Part shown: piece by piece, positions 53,751 to 63,567 of the stretch
How positions within the stretch are numbered: position 1 is the stretch's first letter
Layout: every line of letters begins with the position of its first letter
Assembly: GCA_028343155.1 (NCBI GenBank)
Contig: JAOLXX010000003.1
Coordinates: 1 to 64,000 of the forward strand
Source of the DNA: Polaribacter sp.
Lineage (GTDB): Bacteria > Bacteroidota > Bacteroidia > Flavobacteriales > Flavobacteriaceae
Length of the DNA stretch: 64,000 bases
Reading direction: 5' to 3'
Notes under the pieces: model-generated
Told to the model about the DNA's origin: nothing
Databases searched by the model: none
The model's input: the letters and a program-made list of their open reading frames with translations, nothing else
Program-made: the position numbers and the translations under genes

Positions 53751-53783
53751 TTTTGGTGTCTATGAATATTTACACTTTATTTG
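53751..53783 (+). promoter_or_regulatory. tRNA-Thr promoter
   Basis: TTTTG (53751-53755), 20 nt, then TTTATTTG (53776-53783; one mismatch to TAnnTTTG), 18 nt before the mature tRNA. Confidence 0.55.
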
Positions 53784-53801
53784 CGCTCTTGAAATTTAAA
53801 A

Positions 53802-53875
53802 GCCGATGTAGCTCAGCTGGCTAGAGCAGCTGATTTGTAATCAGCAGGTCGTGGGTTCGAGTCCCTCCATCGGCT
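53802..53875 (+). tRNA. tRNA-Thr (TGT)
   Basis: A 74-nt cloverleaf: acceptor GCCGATG / CATCGGC, D arm GCTCAGCTGGCTAGAGC, anticodon stem GCTGA/TCAGC around TTTGTAA (anticodon TGT), T arm GTGGGTTCGAGTCCCTC. CCA is not encoded. Confidence 0.97.
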
Positions 53876-54185
53876 CTTTTAAGTAACTATTTATTATAGA
53901 GATTAGCTATTTATAGACACTAGATATAGATGAGAAGCTTATTCTGAAAATCATCGAAAGCTTCACTCCAACGGCTGAATTTTAAAGGTCTTAAAATATA
54001 TTTTTTACTTACAAACAAATAAGAATTTACAAACTGAATTAATACCTATAAAATTAGTAAAATAAATAGGACTGAATTAGATTATTAAATTGAGGTAATT
54101 GTAGTCCGCATTAAGAGAATAATAAAACGAACATATTGTAAAATATTTATTATTTTAGTAAAATAATTACCTTAACCATAACTAT
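53876..54185. other. gene-free stretch between tRNA-Thr and udk
   Basis: About 310 nt, A+T-rich. I see no gene, no strong hairpin and only weak promoter-like sequence before udk. Confidence 0.5.
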
Positions 54186-54791
54186 ATGCTCATTATTGGA
54201 ATTGCTGGAGGTACAGGAAGTGGTAAAACAACCTTTGTAAATCAAATAATTAAAGATTTACCTACTGGAGAAGTTTGTGTAATCTCTCAAGATTCTTATT
54301 ACAAAGCGACGGAAAACTTGACTTATGAGGAGCGCAAAAAAATCAATTTTGATCATCCAGCAGCGATCGATTTTGGTTTAATTGTTCAACAATTAGAAAT
54401 ATTAAAATCAGGAGAAAAAATTGAACAACCTCTCTATTCTTTTGTTACACACAATAGAATAAAAGATACGCTTGAGAAAAGGCCTTCAAAAGTAGTAATC
54501 ATTGAAGGAATCTTAATCTTCAATAACAAAGCATTAAGAGACCTGATTGATATAAAAATATTTATCAATGCAGCTACTGATGAACGTTTGATTAGACGAA
54601 TTAGAAGAGACACCTCAGAAAGAGGAAGAGATATTGATGAGGTTTTAAGCCGATACCAAAACACTTTAAAACCAATGCACAGAGATTTTATTGCACCTTC
54701 TAAAAAATTTGCAGATATTATTATCCCAAATGATAAGTACAATACTGTTGCAATTGACATCGTGAAAACAGTAATTAACGAACGTTTATAA
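54186..54791 (+). CDS. udk: uridine kinase
   Basis: Phosphorylates uridine and cytidine in pyrimidine salvage. 201 residues, with the P-loop GIAGGTGSGKTTF (Lys14), the nucleoside-binding SQDSYYKATENLTYEE and FDHPAAIDFGLI, and VIIEGILIFNN near residue 106. The C-terminal DIDEVLSRYQNTLKPMHRDF stretch closes the family set. It leads a run of four close genes through the mutase subunits, with 7 nt to the next. Confidence 0.95.
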   Translation: MLIIGIAGGTGSGKTTFVNQIIKDLPTGEVCVISQDSYYKATENLTYEERKKINFDHPAAIDFGLIVQQLEILKSGEKIEQPLYSFVTHNRIKDTLEKRPSKVVIIEGILIFNNKALRDLIDIKIFINAATDERLIRRIRRDTSERGRDIDEVLSRYQNTLKPMHRDFIAPSKKFADIIIPNDKYNTVAIDIVKTVINERL

Positions 54792-54798
54792 TTTTTTT

Positions 54799-55116
54799 AT
54801 GACTTTTAACAAATTTAAAAAAAATAAGATCGTCAAAATTATAACAAATATTTTTGTTTTAATCCTGGTACCTTTTTTAATATGGATGTTGTTTTTTGAC
54901 GAAAACTCCTATTTAACTCATAGAAAATTTGACAAAGAAATTAATGACTTAGAGCGCACCATAACATTTTACAAAAAGAATATCGCAGCAGACAAAGCCA
55001 CCATCAAAAAACTCCAAGATTCAATTCAACTAGAACGATTTGCAAGAGAAAAATATTTGATGAAAAAAGAAAATGAAGATATATACGTCATAGAATTTGA
55101 TACCATAAAGAAATAA
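54799..55116 (+). CDS. FtsB/DivIC-like septum protein
   Basis: A 105-residue bitopic membrane protein: cytoplasmic basic start, one transmembrane helix (NIFVLILVPFLIWMLFF) and a periplasmic coiled coil (DKEINDLERTITFYKKNI, ADKATIKKLQDSIQLERFA) ending REKYLMKKENEDIYVIEFD. The final REKYLM..NEDIYVIEF element is a signature of FtsB/DivIC. It would join the divisome. It is squeezed between udk and the mutase genes, starting 7 nt after udk and ending at the next start. Confidence 0.87.
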   Translation: MTFNKFKKNKIVKIITNIFVLILVPFLIWMLFFDENSYLTHRKFDKEINDLERTITFYKKNIAADKATIKKLQDSIQLERFAREKYLMKKENEDIYVIEFDTIKK

Positions 55117-56472
55117 ATGAGTACTTCTCTTTTCGATGAATTTCAAAAAACAACGCCTGCTGCTTGGAAACAAAAAATTCAAGTAGATTTGGAGGGTGAA
55201 GACTATAATGAATCCCTGCTTTGGAGAACTGACGAAGGAATTATTGTCAAACCTTTTTACACCAAAGAAGATCGTACACATTGTAAAATAAAAACTCAAA
55301 AAAAAGGGTTTAATGTTTGTCAAACTATTTTTATAGATGATGAAAAAATAGCGAATTCTTTAGCTAAAAATGCTTTAAGCAATGGCGCAAACTCTATACA
55401 ATTTATAGCAAAAAAACCTTTTGCTTGTGAAACTATATTAAAAAATATTGATTTAAAAACAACGATTCTATATTTTAAGTTTCACTTTCTATCTCCGATT
55501 TTCTTTATCAAATTATCAAAACTCATCAACCCAAATAATACGTATTTTCAAATAGATATTATTGGAAATTTAGCAGAAACTGGCAATTGGTTTTATAACT
55601 TAAAAGAAGATTTCAATAAATTGAATACCCTTCAAAAAAACACTAAAAATTGCATTTCAGTTTCTAATGATTTATATCAAAATTCAGGAGCTACAATTAC
55701 GCAGCAGCTGGCATATACCCTAGCACACGCAAATGAATATTTAAATGAATTTAGTATTGATGTGATTAAAAAAATTCATTTTTCGTTTTCTGTAGGAAGT
55801 AATTATTTTTTCGAAATTGCCAAATTAAGAGCTTTTAGAATATTATGGGCTACCCTCTTAAAAGAATATGATTCAGAAAATAGAGAAGCCACTATTTTTG
55901 TACAACCTAGTTTAAGAAATAAAACGTTGTATGATTATAATGTAAATCTACTAAGAACTTCAACAGAATGCACGAGTGCAATCTTAGGAGGCGCCACTAC
56001 TATTTCTAATGTATCTTATGATCATCTTTACGATAAATCGAATGAGTTTGGGGAGCGTATTTCAAGAAATCAACTTCTAATTTTACAGCAAGAAAGTTAC
56101 TTAAGAGAATCTCAAAACGCTGCAGAGGGTTCTTATTACATTGAATCTATTACGCAACAGTTAGCCATAAATGCATTGACTCTTTTTAAGCAAATAGAAA
56201 AAAAAGGTGGCTTCTTAAAGCAATTAAAAGCAGGAAGCATCCAAAAGAAAATAACTGAAAGCGCTGCTATAGAAGAAAATAATTTGAACTGTAAAAATAT
56301 TGTTTTATTGGGCACAAATGTACATGCAAATAAAGAGGATAGAATGAAGCATAATTTGAACTTATATCCTTTTTTAAAAAAGCGAAATATAAAAACATTG
56401 ATTCCACCAATTAATAGAAAACGTCTTTCTGAAACCATAGAAAAAGAGAGATTAGCACAAGAAAATGAGTAG
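55117..56472 (+). CDS. mutA: methylmalonyl-CoA mutase, small subunit
   Basis: A 451-residue beta subunit: a TIM barrel-like domain without the B12-binding region. It starts [20 protein letters not shown], with the [20 protein letters not shown] section after it, and [20 protein letters not shown] and [19 protein letters not shown] inside. It pairs with the catalytic large subunit encoded next, overlapping by 8 nt. Together they interconvert methylmalonyl-CoA and succinyl-CoA, useful for propionate or odd-chain/branched-chain degradation. Confidence 0.93.
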   Translation: MSTSLFDEFQKTTPAAWKQKIQVDLEGEDYNESLLWRTDEGIIVKPFYTKEDRTHCKIKTQKKGFNVCQTIFIDDEKIANSLAKNALSNGANSIQFIAKKPFACETILKNIDLKTTILYFKFHFLSPIFFIKLSKLINPNNTYFQIDIIGNLAETGNWFYNLKEDFNKLNTLQKNTKNCISVSNDLYQNSGATITQQLAYTLAHANEYLNEFSIDVIKKIHFSFSVGSNYFFEIAKLRAFRILWATLLKEYDSENREATIFVQPSLRNKTLYDYNVNLLRTSTECTSAILGGATTISNVSYDHLYDKSNEFGERISRNQLLILQQESYLRESQNAAEGSYYIESITQQLAINALTLFKQIEKKGGFLKQLKAGSIQKKITESAAIEENNLNCKNIVLLGTNVHANKEDRMKHNLNLYPFLKKRNIKTLIPPINRKRLSETIEKERLAQENE

Positions 56473-58558
56473 AAAATCATTTGAACATATCAAAATAAAA
56501 AGTTCAAATTTTGAACGACAACAAGACTTTACACATGAAGATTTTGTTGCCGGAATTGCGCCATATTTAAGAGGTCCTTACGCAACAATGTATGTAAAAA
56601 GACCTTGGACAATTCGACAATATGCTGGTTTTTCTACCGCCATAGAAAGCAATAACTTTTACAAAAAAAATTTAAAAGCAGGTCAAAAAGGTTTGTCTGT
56701 TGCTTTTGATTTAGCAACCCACAGAGGGTATGATTCAGATCACGAGCGCGTAGAAGGTGATGTTGGAAAAGCTGGAGTGGCCATAGATTCTGTTGAAGAC
56801 ATGAAGCTATTGTTTGACCAAATTCCGTTAGATAAAATATCGGTTTCTATGACAATGAATGGTGCTGTTTTACCAATTTTAGCTTTTTATATTGTTACTG
56901 CAGAAGAACAAGGTGTTTCTCCAGAACAATTATCTGGAACGATTCAAAATGACATTCTAAAGGAATTCATGGTAAGAAACACCTACATCTACCCTCCTGC
57001 TCCTTCCATGAAAATTATTGCTGATATATTTAAATATACTAGTAAAAAAATGCCAAAATACCATTCTGTTTCTATTTCTGGATACCACATGCAAGAAGCT
57101 GGTGCTACCCCAGAAATTGAGCTTGCTTATACACTTGCAGACGGATTAGAATACCTTAGAAAAGGAATTGAAGCAGGTCTAAAAATAGATTCTTTTGCTC
57201 CAAGATTGTCTTTCTTTTGGGCAATTGGCATGGATCATTTTACCGAGATTGCAAAATTAAGGGCTGCTAGAATGTTGTGGGCTAAAATGGTCAAACAATT
57301 CCACCCGAAAAATCCAAAATCATTAGTATTGAAAACGCATTGTCAAACCAGTGGTTGGTCACTGACTGCACAGGATCCTTTTAACAATGTTGTACGAACA
57401 ACGATAGAAGCCATGGCGGCGGCTTTTGGTGGCACACAAAGTTTACATACAAATGCTTTTGACGAAGCAATTGCATTACCTACCAATTTCTCTGCAAGAA
57501 TTGCAAGAAATACGCAAATTTATTTACAACAAGAAACACATATCACCAAAACGGTAGATCCTTGGGCAGGAAGTTATCTTGTAGAAAATTTAACGGAAGA
57601 GATTGCAAACAAAGCCTGGGAATTAATCAGTGAGATTGAGGAGTTAGGAGGAATGACAAAAGCCATTGAAAAAGGAATTCCTAAAATGAGGATTGAAGAA
57701 GCTGCCGCTATTAAACAAGCAAAAATTGATAGCGGACAAGAGGTCGTAGTTGGTATTAATAAATATCAACTAAAAGAAGAAAAAAGATTACCTATTTTAG
57801 AAATTGATAATGAAATGGTTCGAATTTCTCAAATTGAAAGATTGAACCAATTAAAAGCAACAAGAAATACTTTCCAAGTTCAAAAATCTTTAATTGCCTT
57901 AACAGTGGCTGCAAAAAACTCAGTTAACTCAGCAAATCCTGATGTACTTGAAGAAACAAACCTGTTAGATTTAGCAATAACAGCAGCAAGAAATAGGGCT
58001 ACTTTGGGTGAAATATCTGATGCTTTGGAAATTGTTTTTGGCAGACATAAAGCCGTTCATAAAACTATCTCTGACGTATATCGTAAAGAAATGAAAAACG
58101 ACAAATTTTTTAAGAAAGCGATTGAATTGAGAAATAAATTTACTGATTTAGAAGGAAGACGTCCAAAAATTATGATTGCTAAGTTAGGACAAGATGGACA
58201 CGATAGAGGAGCAAAAGTCTTAGCAACTGGTTATGCCGATATAGGTTTTGATGTAGCTATTGGTCCGTTATTTCAAACTCCAAAAGAAGCCGTTAAACAA
58301 GCTGTAGAAAACGATGTTCATATAGTAGGAATTTCTTCTTTGGGTGCAGGACATAAAACATTAGTTCCTAAAGTGATTGTTGAACTCAAAAATTACGATC
58401 GGGAAGATATTATGGTTATTGTTGGTGGCGTAATTCCACCAAAAGATCATCCGTTTTTATTTGACGCGGGTGCGTTAGGAATTTATGGGCCTGGAACTAA
58501 AATTTCTAAAACTGCTATAGATATACTAACCTTGCTGATAGACAGTATTACTGAATAA
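56465..58558 (+). CDS. mutB: methylmalonyl-CoA mutase, large (B12-binding) subunit
   Basis: A 697-residue catalytic subunit. The substrate barrel includes [40 protein letters not shown] and [20 protein letters not shown]. The C-terminal adenosylcobalamin domain has the DxHxxG motif in [19 protein letters not shown], then [20 protein letters not shown]. The enzyme acts with adenosylcobalamin; no B12 synthesis or chaperone genes are visible here. Confidence 0.96.
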   Translation: MSRKSFEHIKIKSSNFERQQDFTHEDFVAGIAPYLRGPYATMYVKRPWTIRQYAGFSTAIESNNFYKKNLKAGQKGLSVAFDLATHRGYDSDHERVEGDVGKAGVAIDSVEDMKLLFDQIPLDKISVSMTMNGAVLPILAFYIVTAEEQGVSPEQLSGTIQNDILKEFMVRNTYIYPPAPSMKIIADIFKYTSKKMPKYHSVSISGYHMQEAGATPEIELAYTLADGLEYLRKGIEAGLKIDSFAPRLSFFWAIGMDHFTEIAKLRAARMLWAKMVKQFHPKNPKSLVLKTHCQTSGWSLTAQDPFNNVVRTTIEAMAAAFGGTQSLHTNAFDEAIALPTNFSARIARNTQIYLQQETHITKTVDPWAGSYLVENLTEEIANKAWELISEIEELGGMTKAIEKGIPKMRIEEAAAIKQAKIDSGQEVVVGINKYQLKEEKRLPILEIDNEMVRISQIERLNQLKATRNTFQVQKSLIALTVAAKNSVNSANPDVLEETNLLDLAITAARNRATLGEISDALEIVFGRHKAVHKTISDVYRKEMKNDKFFKKAIELRNKFTDLEGRRPKIMIAKLGQDGHDRGAKVLATGYADIGFDVAIGPLFQTPKEAVKQAVENDVHIVGISSLGAGHKTLVPKVIVELKNYDREDIMVIVGGVIPPKDHPFLFDAGALGIYGPGTKISKTAIDILTLLIDSITE

Positions 58559-58661
58559 TTTAATTTATCACTCATTAAAAAAAACAGTCCTAGTTCACTT
58601 TTAATATACTTCACCGTTACTGAACTTAATTCAATATTAAAAAAAATCATTCAAATTACGA

Positions 58662-59441
58662 TCATGAAACCTTCAAAAACGCGCAAGCCACTGTATAAAA
58701 TTGTTTAGGATTTTCAGCATGCAACCAATGTCCTGCATTTTGAATTTCTACAATTTTTGAATTTGGAAAATGCGCAGCTATAATTGGTGCTTCATCCTCA
58801 GTGATATAGTTTGATGTATCACCTTTTAAAAACAATGTTTCATTCTCAAAAACCGTAAAAGGAGGCAATGCTTCACCAATTTCTGAATTGTTATTTGTTA
58901 ACGATTCCAAATAAAATCGGTACGCTAATTGTCCTTTTTCTTTCCAATAAACATTTTTCAATAAAAACTGACGAACACCAATTTCTGGTATGAATTCTGC
59001 TAGTTTATCGTCAACCAAACTTCTTGTATTCTGGATAGAAAAATCAATAGAATTTAAGCCTGCTAAAATTGCATTATGATGAGGTTGATAAGTTCTTGGT
59101 GAAATATCTACAATAATTAACTGAGACACTAAATTAGGGTACCTAACAGCAAACAACATGGCTGTTTTTCCTCCCATGGAATGCCCTATTATGTGAACTT
59201 TTTCTAATCGATACTCTTGAATATATTGGTATAAGTCTTCTACTAAAACTTCGTAATTAAATGCATCTTCATGAAAACTACGCCCGTGGTTTCTTTGATC
59301 TATTAAATGTACTTGAAAGTCCTTAGAAAACAGGTTTCCTAATGATTTCCAGTTATCACTCATTCCAAAATAACCGTGTAAAATTAGCAAAGGGTTTCCG
59401 ACTCCTTTTATGGTTGCATGTAGTATTTGATTGTTGGACAT
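58662..59441 (-). CDS. alpha/beta hydrolase (YbfF-like)
   Basis: A 259-residue alpha/beta hydrolase. The nucleophile Ser is in HIIGHSMGGKTAMLF, the oxyanion region in ILHGYFGMSDNWKSL, and the catalytic His in NAGHWLHAENPKQF. The start fits the YbfF acyl-CoA esterase pattern (QRNHGRSFH). Convergent to the mutase genes and 94 nt from pdxJ, on the same strand. Specific substrate unknown. Confidence 0.85.
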   Translation of the reverse strand: MSNNQILHATIKGVGNPLLILHGYFGMSDNWKSLGNLFSKDFQVHLIDQRNHGRSFHEDAFNYEVLVEDLYQYIQEYRLEKVHIIGHSMGGKTAMLFAVRYPNLVSQLIIVDISPRTYQPHHNAILAGLNSIDFSIQNTRSLVDDKLAEFIPEIGVRQFLLKNVYWKEKGQLAYRFYLESLTNNNSEIGEALPPFTVFENETLFLKGDTSNYITEDEAPIIAAHFPNSKIVEIQNAGHWLHAENPKQFYTVACAFLKVS

Positions 59442-59535
59442 GTTCGTTTTTTAATTTTTACAGAGTAAGCCCTCAGATATTCACAACGTTTCCTTTTTTT
59501 CTCTAAAACGAGTAACTTTGTGCTTATTAACTTTT

Positions 59536-60249
59536 TTACTTCAATCGGTGCAAATACATATTTACAACATTTTCTAAACCCAAATACAAACTTTCAGCAA
59601 TTAAAGCATGTCCAATAGACACCTCTGCTAGATTAGGAATGTTCTCTTTAAAAAATTTAATATTTTCTAGGCTTAAATCATGACCTGCATTTAATCCCAA
59701 CCCCAATTTATGTGCTAAAATAGCCGCTTCAGTATATGGTTTTATAGCCGCTCTGTTTCCCAGTTCAAACTGTGTTGCAAAGTCTTCTGTGTATAACTCA
59801 ATTCGATCTGCACCCGTTTGTGCAGCAGCTTCAATCAACTTTACATCCGTATCAATAAAAATTGAAGTTCTAATTCCATTTTGTTGAAATTCCTGAATTA
59901 CTTCCTGTAAAAAAGATTGATGCGTAATTGAATCCCAACCTGCGTTAGAAGTAATTGCGTCTATACCATCTGGAACCAAAGTAACTTGCGTTGGCTTCAC
60001 TTCCAATACCAAATCCATAAAAGATTTGATAGGATTTCCTTCAATATTGTATTCTGTTGTCACAATGCTTTTTAAATCTCTTGCATCCTGGTAACGAATG
60101 TGTCTTTCATCTGGCCTTGGGTGAATTGTAATCCCTTGTCCACCAAATCCTTCAATATCGCTTGCAACTTTTAATAGATTAGGGACATCACCCCCACGAG
60201 AATTTCTTAAAGTTGCTATTTTATTGATGTTAACGCTTAAATTTGTCAT
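59536..60249 (-). CDS. pdxJ: pyridoxine 5'-phosphate synthase
   Basis: Condenses 1-deoxyxylulose 5-phosphate with 3-amino-2-oxopropyl phosphate to give pyridoxine 5'-phosphate. I take ATG 60249 (MTNLSVNINKIATLRNSRGG), 237 residues, the family size; the frame reaches 22 codons upstream but these are not conserved in style. Key regions are GITIHPRPDERHIRYQDARD, TLVPDGIDAITSNAGWD and GLGLNAGHDLSLENI. Divergent from the CBS-domain gene. Confidence 0.95.
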   Translation of the reverse strand: MTNLSVNINKIATLRNSRGGDVPNLLKVASDIEGFGGQGITIHPRPDERHIRYQDARDLKSIVTTEYNIEGNPIKSFMDLVLEVKPTQVTLVPDGIDAITSNAGWDSITHQSFLQEVIQEFQQNGIRTSIFIDTDVKLIEAAAQTGADRIELYTEDFATQFELGNRAAIKPYTEAAILAHKLGLGLNAGHDLSLENIKFFKENIPNLAEVSIGHALIAESLYLGLENVVNMYLHRLK

Positions 60250-60430
60250 TGTCTTAGATTTAATTGGGAAAATATTTTTTCTTTTTGACACTGATTTCAC
60301 CCGTTTAACAAACATAAAATTACTAAAGAAATCTGTATAAATCGGTGTCTTATTTTTTTTTAATACTTTTAAGCTGAAATTAAGCTACAAATATAATTTA
60401 TTAAATCATTTTAACCTATATTCGTAAAGC

Positions 60431-61090
60431 ATGAATATGAATAATTACATCTTAAAAGAAATAAAACCACTTCACTTAAAAGACGCTGTAAAAAATGCTC
60501 AAAAGGTATTTAATAACTACCCTATAACACATTTTCCAATAATAGAAAACACTAAATTAGTTGGTTCAATTGCGGAAGCTGATATTCAAACCATAGAGAA
60601 TAAAGAAGATGTATTGGAGAGCTATTCCTATTTATTAAATTCTTTTTTTGCTGATAAAAAAGCAACTGTTTTAGAGTTATTAAAAATTTTTGCTGATAAT
60701 GACACCAATATCATTCCTGTTTTAAATGATTTCAAAGAGTATATTGGTTATTTTGATTTGAGTGACATTCTAGATATTTTTTCCACAAGTCCTTTTATGA
60801 ATGAAGAAAGTGAAACTTTAATTATAGAAAAAATAAGAACGGATTATTCTATGAGTGAAGTAACTCAAATTATAGAATCTAATGGAGGAAAGTTATTAGG
60901 GCTTTATGTCTCCGAAAAAAAGTCAGATAGTATTCAAATAACCATAAAAGTAATTTCGAATGAACTAAACGAAATCATGCAAACTTTTAGAAGATATGAT
61001 TATAAAATTATATCTATGCATGAGAATGATATTTATTTGGAAGATTTAAAAAATAGATCTGAATATTTACAGAAATATTTAGAAATATAA
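60431..61090 (+). CDS. CBS-domain protein with C-terminal ACT-like region
   Basis: A 219-residue protein: two CBS motifs in the first 125 residues (THFPIIENTKLVGSIAEADI; TNIIPVLNDFKEYIGYFDLS) and an ACT-like region after about residue 135 (MSEVTQIIESNGGKLLGLYV, DYKIISMHENDIYLEDL). CBS pairs usually bind adenosine ligands. It is 33 nt before nadK and could be co-transcribed. The exact role is unknown. Confidence 0.87.
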   Translation: MNMNNYILKEIKPLHLKDAVKNAQKVFNNYPITHFPIIENTKLVGSIAEADIQTIENKEDVLESYSYLLNSFFADKKATVLELLKIFADNDTNIIPVLNDFKEYIGYFDLSDILDIFSTSPFMNEESETLIIEKIRTDYSMSEVTQIIESNGGKLLGLYVSEKKSDSIQITIKVISNELNEIMQTFRRYDYKIISMHENDIYLEDLKNRSEYLQKYLEI

Positions 61091-61123
61091 GCCTTTAAGA
61101 GGTTTTAAGTAAAACATTATATT

Positions 61124-62014
61124 TTGAAAAAAGCAGCAATTTACGGTCAATCATATGCCATTTCATCAGAAAAGGAAATCAAAAGTTTATTAAAAGTTTT
61201 AGAAGAAAATAAGATTGATTTTTACATCGAAAATAAATTTTATACTCTTTTATTAAAATATAAAGTTTTAGAAAATACCTATAAATCTTTTATTAGTTTT
61301 AATGATTTAGACAGCTCTTTTGACATTATGTTTACTATTGGTGGTGACGGAACATTTTTGCGCTCTGCAACGCATATTAGAGATTTAGATATTCCTATTT
61401 TAGGAATAAATACAGGTCGATTAGGTTTTTTAGCTATTGTAAATAAAGATGCCATAGAAGAAAGTATTGCATTGGTTGTTAAAGGTGAATTTACGATACA
61501 AGAAAGAACACTTTTATCTATAAGAACATCCCCAAAAACTCCGGATTTTTCTGAACTTAACTTTGCGTTGAATGAAATTACAATTGCAAAGAAAAATACC
61601 ACATCTATGATTGGTGTAAGAACCAACTTAAACGGCGAATACCTCACTAATTATTGGGCAGATGGTTTAATTATATCTACCCCAACAGGCTCAACAGGAT
61701 ATTCCTTAAGCTGTAACGGACCCGTTATTTTACCTGATTCTAAAAACATTGTTATGACTCCTATTGCGCCTCATAATTTAAACGCAAGACCCATGGTAAT
61801 TTCCGATGAAACAAAAATAGAACTGGAAGTAGATTCTAGAGAAAAAAGTTATTTAATTTCTTTAGACTCTAGAGTAACAACCGTGCCAAAAGACACAAAA
61901 ATTTTCATTGAAAAAACAGCCTTTACAATTAAAAGTATTTTACCAAAAAATCAATCCTTTTTAAAAACTTTGAGAAGTAAACTATTGTGGGGGGAAGACA
62001 TTAGAAATAAATAA
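61124..62014 (+). CDS. nadK: NAD kinase
   Basis: Phosphorylates NAD to NADP. 296 residues, with the GGDGT motif (Gly73 to Gly76) in FTIGGDGTFLRSATH, then GINTGRLGFLA and DGLIISTPTGSTGYSLSCNG. The start is TTG (61124), as the first Met-like codon with the correct AAIYGQSYA beginning; no ATG is nearby. Acts in the cytosol. Confidence 0.96.
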   Translation: MKKAAIYGQSYAISSEKEIKSLLKVLEENKIDFYIENKFYTLLLKYKVLENTYKSFISFNDLDSSFDIMFTIGGDGTFLRSATHIRDLDIPILGINTGRLGFLAIVNKDAIEESIALVVKGEFTIQERTLLSIRTSPKTPDFSELNFALNEITIAKKNTTSMIGVRTNLNGEYLTNYWADGLIISTPTGSTGYSLSCNGPVILPDSKNIVMTPIAPHNLNARPMVISDETKIELEVDSREKSYLISLDSRVTTVPKDTKIFIEKTAFTIKSILPKNQSFLKTLRSKLLWGEDIRNK

Positions 62015-62103
62015 ATTTTTAAAGTGTTTCCCACAATATTTCAGACTAAAAGTTGTTATTCAAAAAGACGGAATATTAACTTTACAAAGCAATTTGAAAT
62101 TTC

Positions 62104-62111
62104 TATATTTG
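62104..62111 (+). promoter_or_regulatory. -7 box of DUF6089-like gene
   Basis: TATATTTG fits TAnnTTTG, 15 nt before the ATG at 62127. This argues against the earlier ATG at 62094. Confidence 0.5.
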
Positions 62112-62126
62112 CTTTCTATTTTAAAA

Positions 62127-62813
62127 ATGAAGAAACGTATTCTCTTTTTGGTGTTTGTAAGTTGTACCTCAATATTCTTAGGACAAGTTCATGAAATAGG
62201 TTTCTCTTTAGGAGGCACAAACTATGTTGGTGATGTGGGTAGAAGCAGCTATATTCATCCAAATAGGGCTGCGGGAGCGGTGTTTTATAAATACAATGAA
62301 AATCCTAGAATTGCATTGAGAGCGACCTATAGCTTTTTACCTATTTCAGGAAATGATTTAGACGCAAAAACTGCCTACAGGAAAGAACGAAAAAATGGCG
62401 CACTTCGTTTTTCAAATATCATCAATGAATTAGCTATCGGTTTAGAGTATAATTTTCTAGAATATGATTTATCTTCATTTGATAAAACATGGACACCATA
62501 TCTCTTATTAGAATTAGTTGGTTTTAACTACACTAACGTAAAATCTCATAAAACTACAGGCAAAATTGCATACGGAAATAAAACTTCTTTCGCTATTCCT
62601 TTTGGTATTGGATATAAGTCTAAATTATATGGTACTTTAGCGTTTGCAATTGAAACAAAATTTAGATATACTTTAGAAGATGATTTAGATTTTACCACTC
62701 GTAAAACACCAAGTATAACCATAGAAGAAACAGGAAATGACTGGTATATGTTTACCGGTTTTTCTCTAATTTACACTTTTGGAAGACCCGCTTGTTATTC
62801 AAGAGGAATATAA
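62127..62813 (+). CDS. DUF6089-like outer-membrane protein
   Basis: A 228-residue protein from ATG 62127 (MKKRILFLVFVSCTSIFLGQ, signal peptide). The rest is a beta-barrel-type pattern: HEIGFSLGGTNYVGDVGRS, YSFLPISGNDLDAKTAYRK and RFSNIINELAIGLEYNFLEY. The GGTNYVGD/NE..GLEYNF pattern marks DUF6089. It lies before uppS and bamA with 3 nt between its stop and uppS, so the three probably form one unit. Confidence 0.85.
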   Translation: MKKRILFLVFVSCTSIFLGQVHEIGFSLGGTNYVGDVGRSSYIHPNRAAGAVFYKYNENPRIALRATYSFLPISGNDLDAKTAYRKERKNGALRFSNIINELAIGLEYNFLEYDLSSFDKTWTPYLLLELVGFNYTNVKSHKTTGKIAYGNKTSFAIPFGIGYKSKLYGTLAFAIETKFRYTLEDDLDFTTRKTPSITIEETGNDWYMFTGFSLIYTFGRPACYSRGI

Positions 62814-62816
62814 AAA

Positions 62817-63560
62817 ATGGAAAAAAAACTACAAATTAATTTACATAAAACTCCAAAACATGTTGCCATTATTATGGATGGTAATGGTCGTTGGGCAAAA
62901 GGTAAAGGTATGAATAGGATTTTTGGCCATAGAAATGCATTAACCGCAGTAAGAGAAACTGTGCGAGCGGCTGCAGAAATAAAGATAGCAGCAATTACCT
63001 TATATGCCTTCTCTACAGAAAACTGGAATCGACCAAAACTTGAAGTAGATGCTTTAATGAGTTTGCTTATTAATTCTTTAAAAAAAGAATTACCAGAATT
63101 CATGAAAAATGGTGTACGAATAAATGCTATTGGTTTAATTGATAGCCTTCCTAAAAAAGCACAAAATATTTTAACAGACGTTATTTTGGAAACAAAAAAT
63201 AATAGAAATATTGTTTTAACTTTAGCGTTGAGTTATGGTTCAAGAGAAGAAATTGTTAACGCCATTAAAAACATATCTAAAAAAGTTGTTAATAAACAGC
63301 TAAAATTAGAAGAAATTAATGAAAATACTATAAATAATCATTTATATACGTTTAATTTGCCCGACGTTGACTTAATGATAAGAACTAGTGGAGAAAAACG
63401 CCTTAGTAATTTCTTATTATGGCAGATGGCGTATGCTGAATTATATTTCACAAATGTACTTTGGCCAGATTTTAGAGAAACGCATTTTTATGATGCAATT
63501 ATAGACTACCAGAATAGAGAACGAAGATTTGGAAAGACAAGCGAACAAATTACAAAGTAA
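62817..63560 (+). CDS. uppS: isoprenyl transferase (undecaprenyl diphosphate synthase)
   Basis: A cis-prenyltransferase of 247 residues that makes the C55 carrier lipid for cell-wall assembly. The catalytic Asp21 is in HVAIIMDGNGRWAKGKG; the signature LYAFSTENWNRP and C-terminal DLMIRTSGEKRLSNFLLWQM are complete. Follows the DUF6089-like gene and precedes bamA by 7 nt, an arrangement I would expect in flavobacteria. Confidence 0.96.
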   Translation: MEKKLQINLHKTPKHVAIIMDGNGRWAKGKGMNRIFGHRNALTAVRETVRAAAEIKIAAITLYAFSTENWNRPKLEVDALMSLLINSLKKELPEFMKNGVRINAIGLIDSLPKKAQNILTDVILETKNNRNIVLTLALSYGSREEIVNAIKNISKKVVNKQLKLEEINENTINNHLYTFNLPDVDLMIRTSGEKRLSNFLLWQMAYAELYFTNVLWPDFRETHFYDAIIDYQNRERRFGKTSEQITK

Positions 63561-63567
63561 TTTTTTT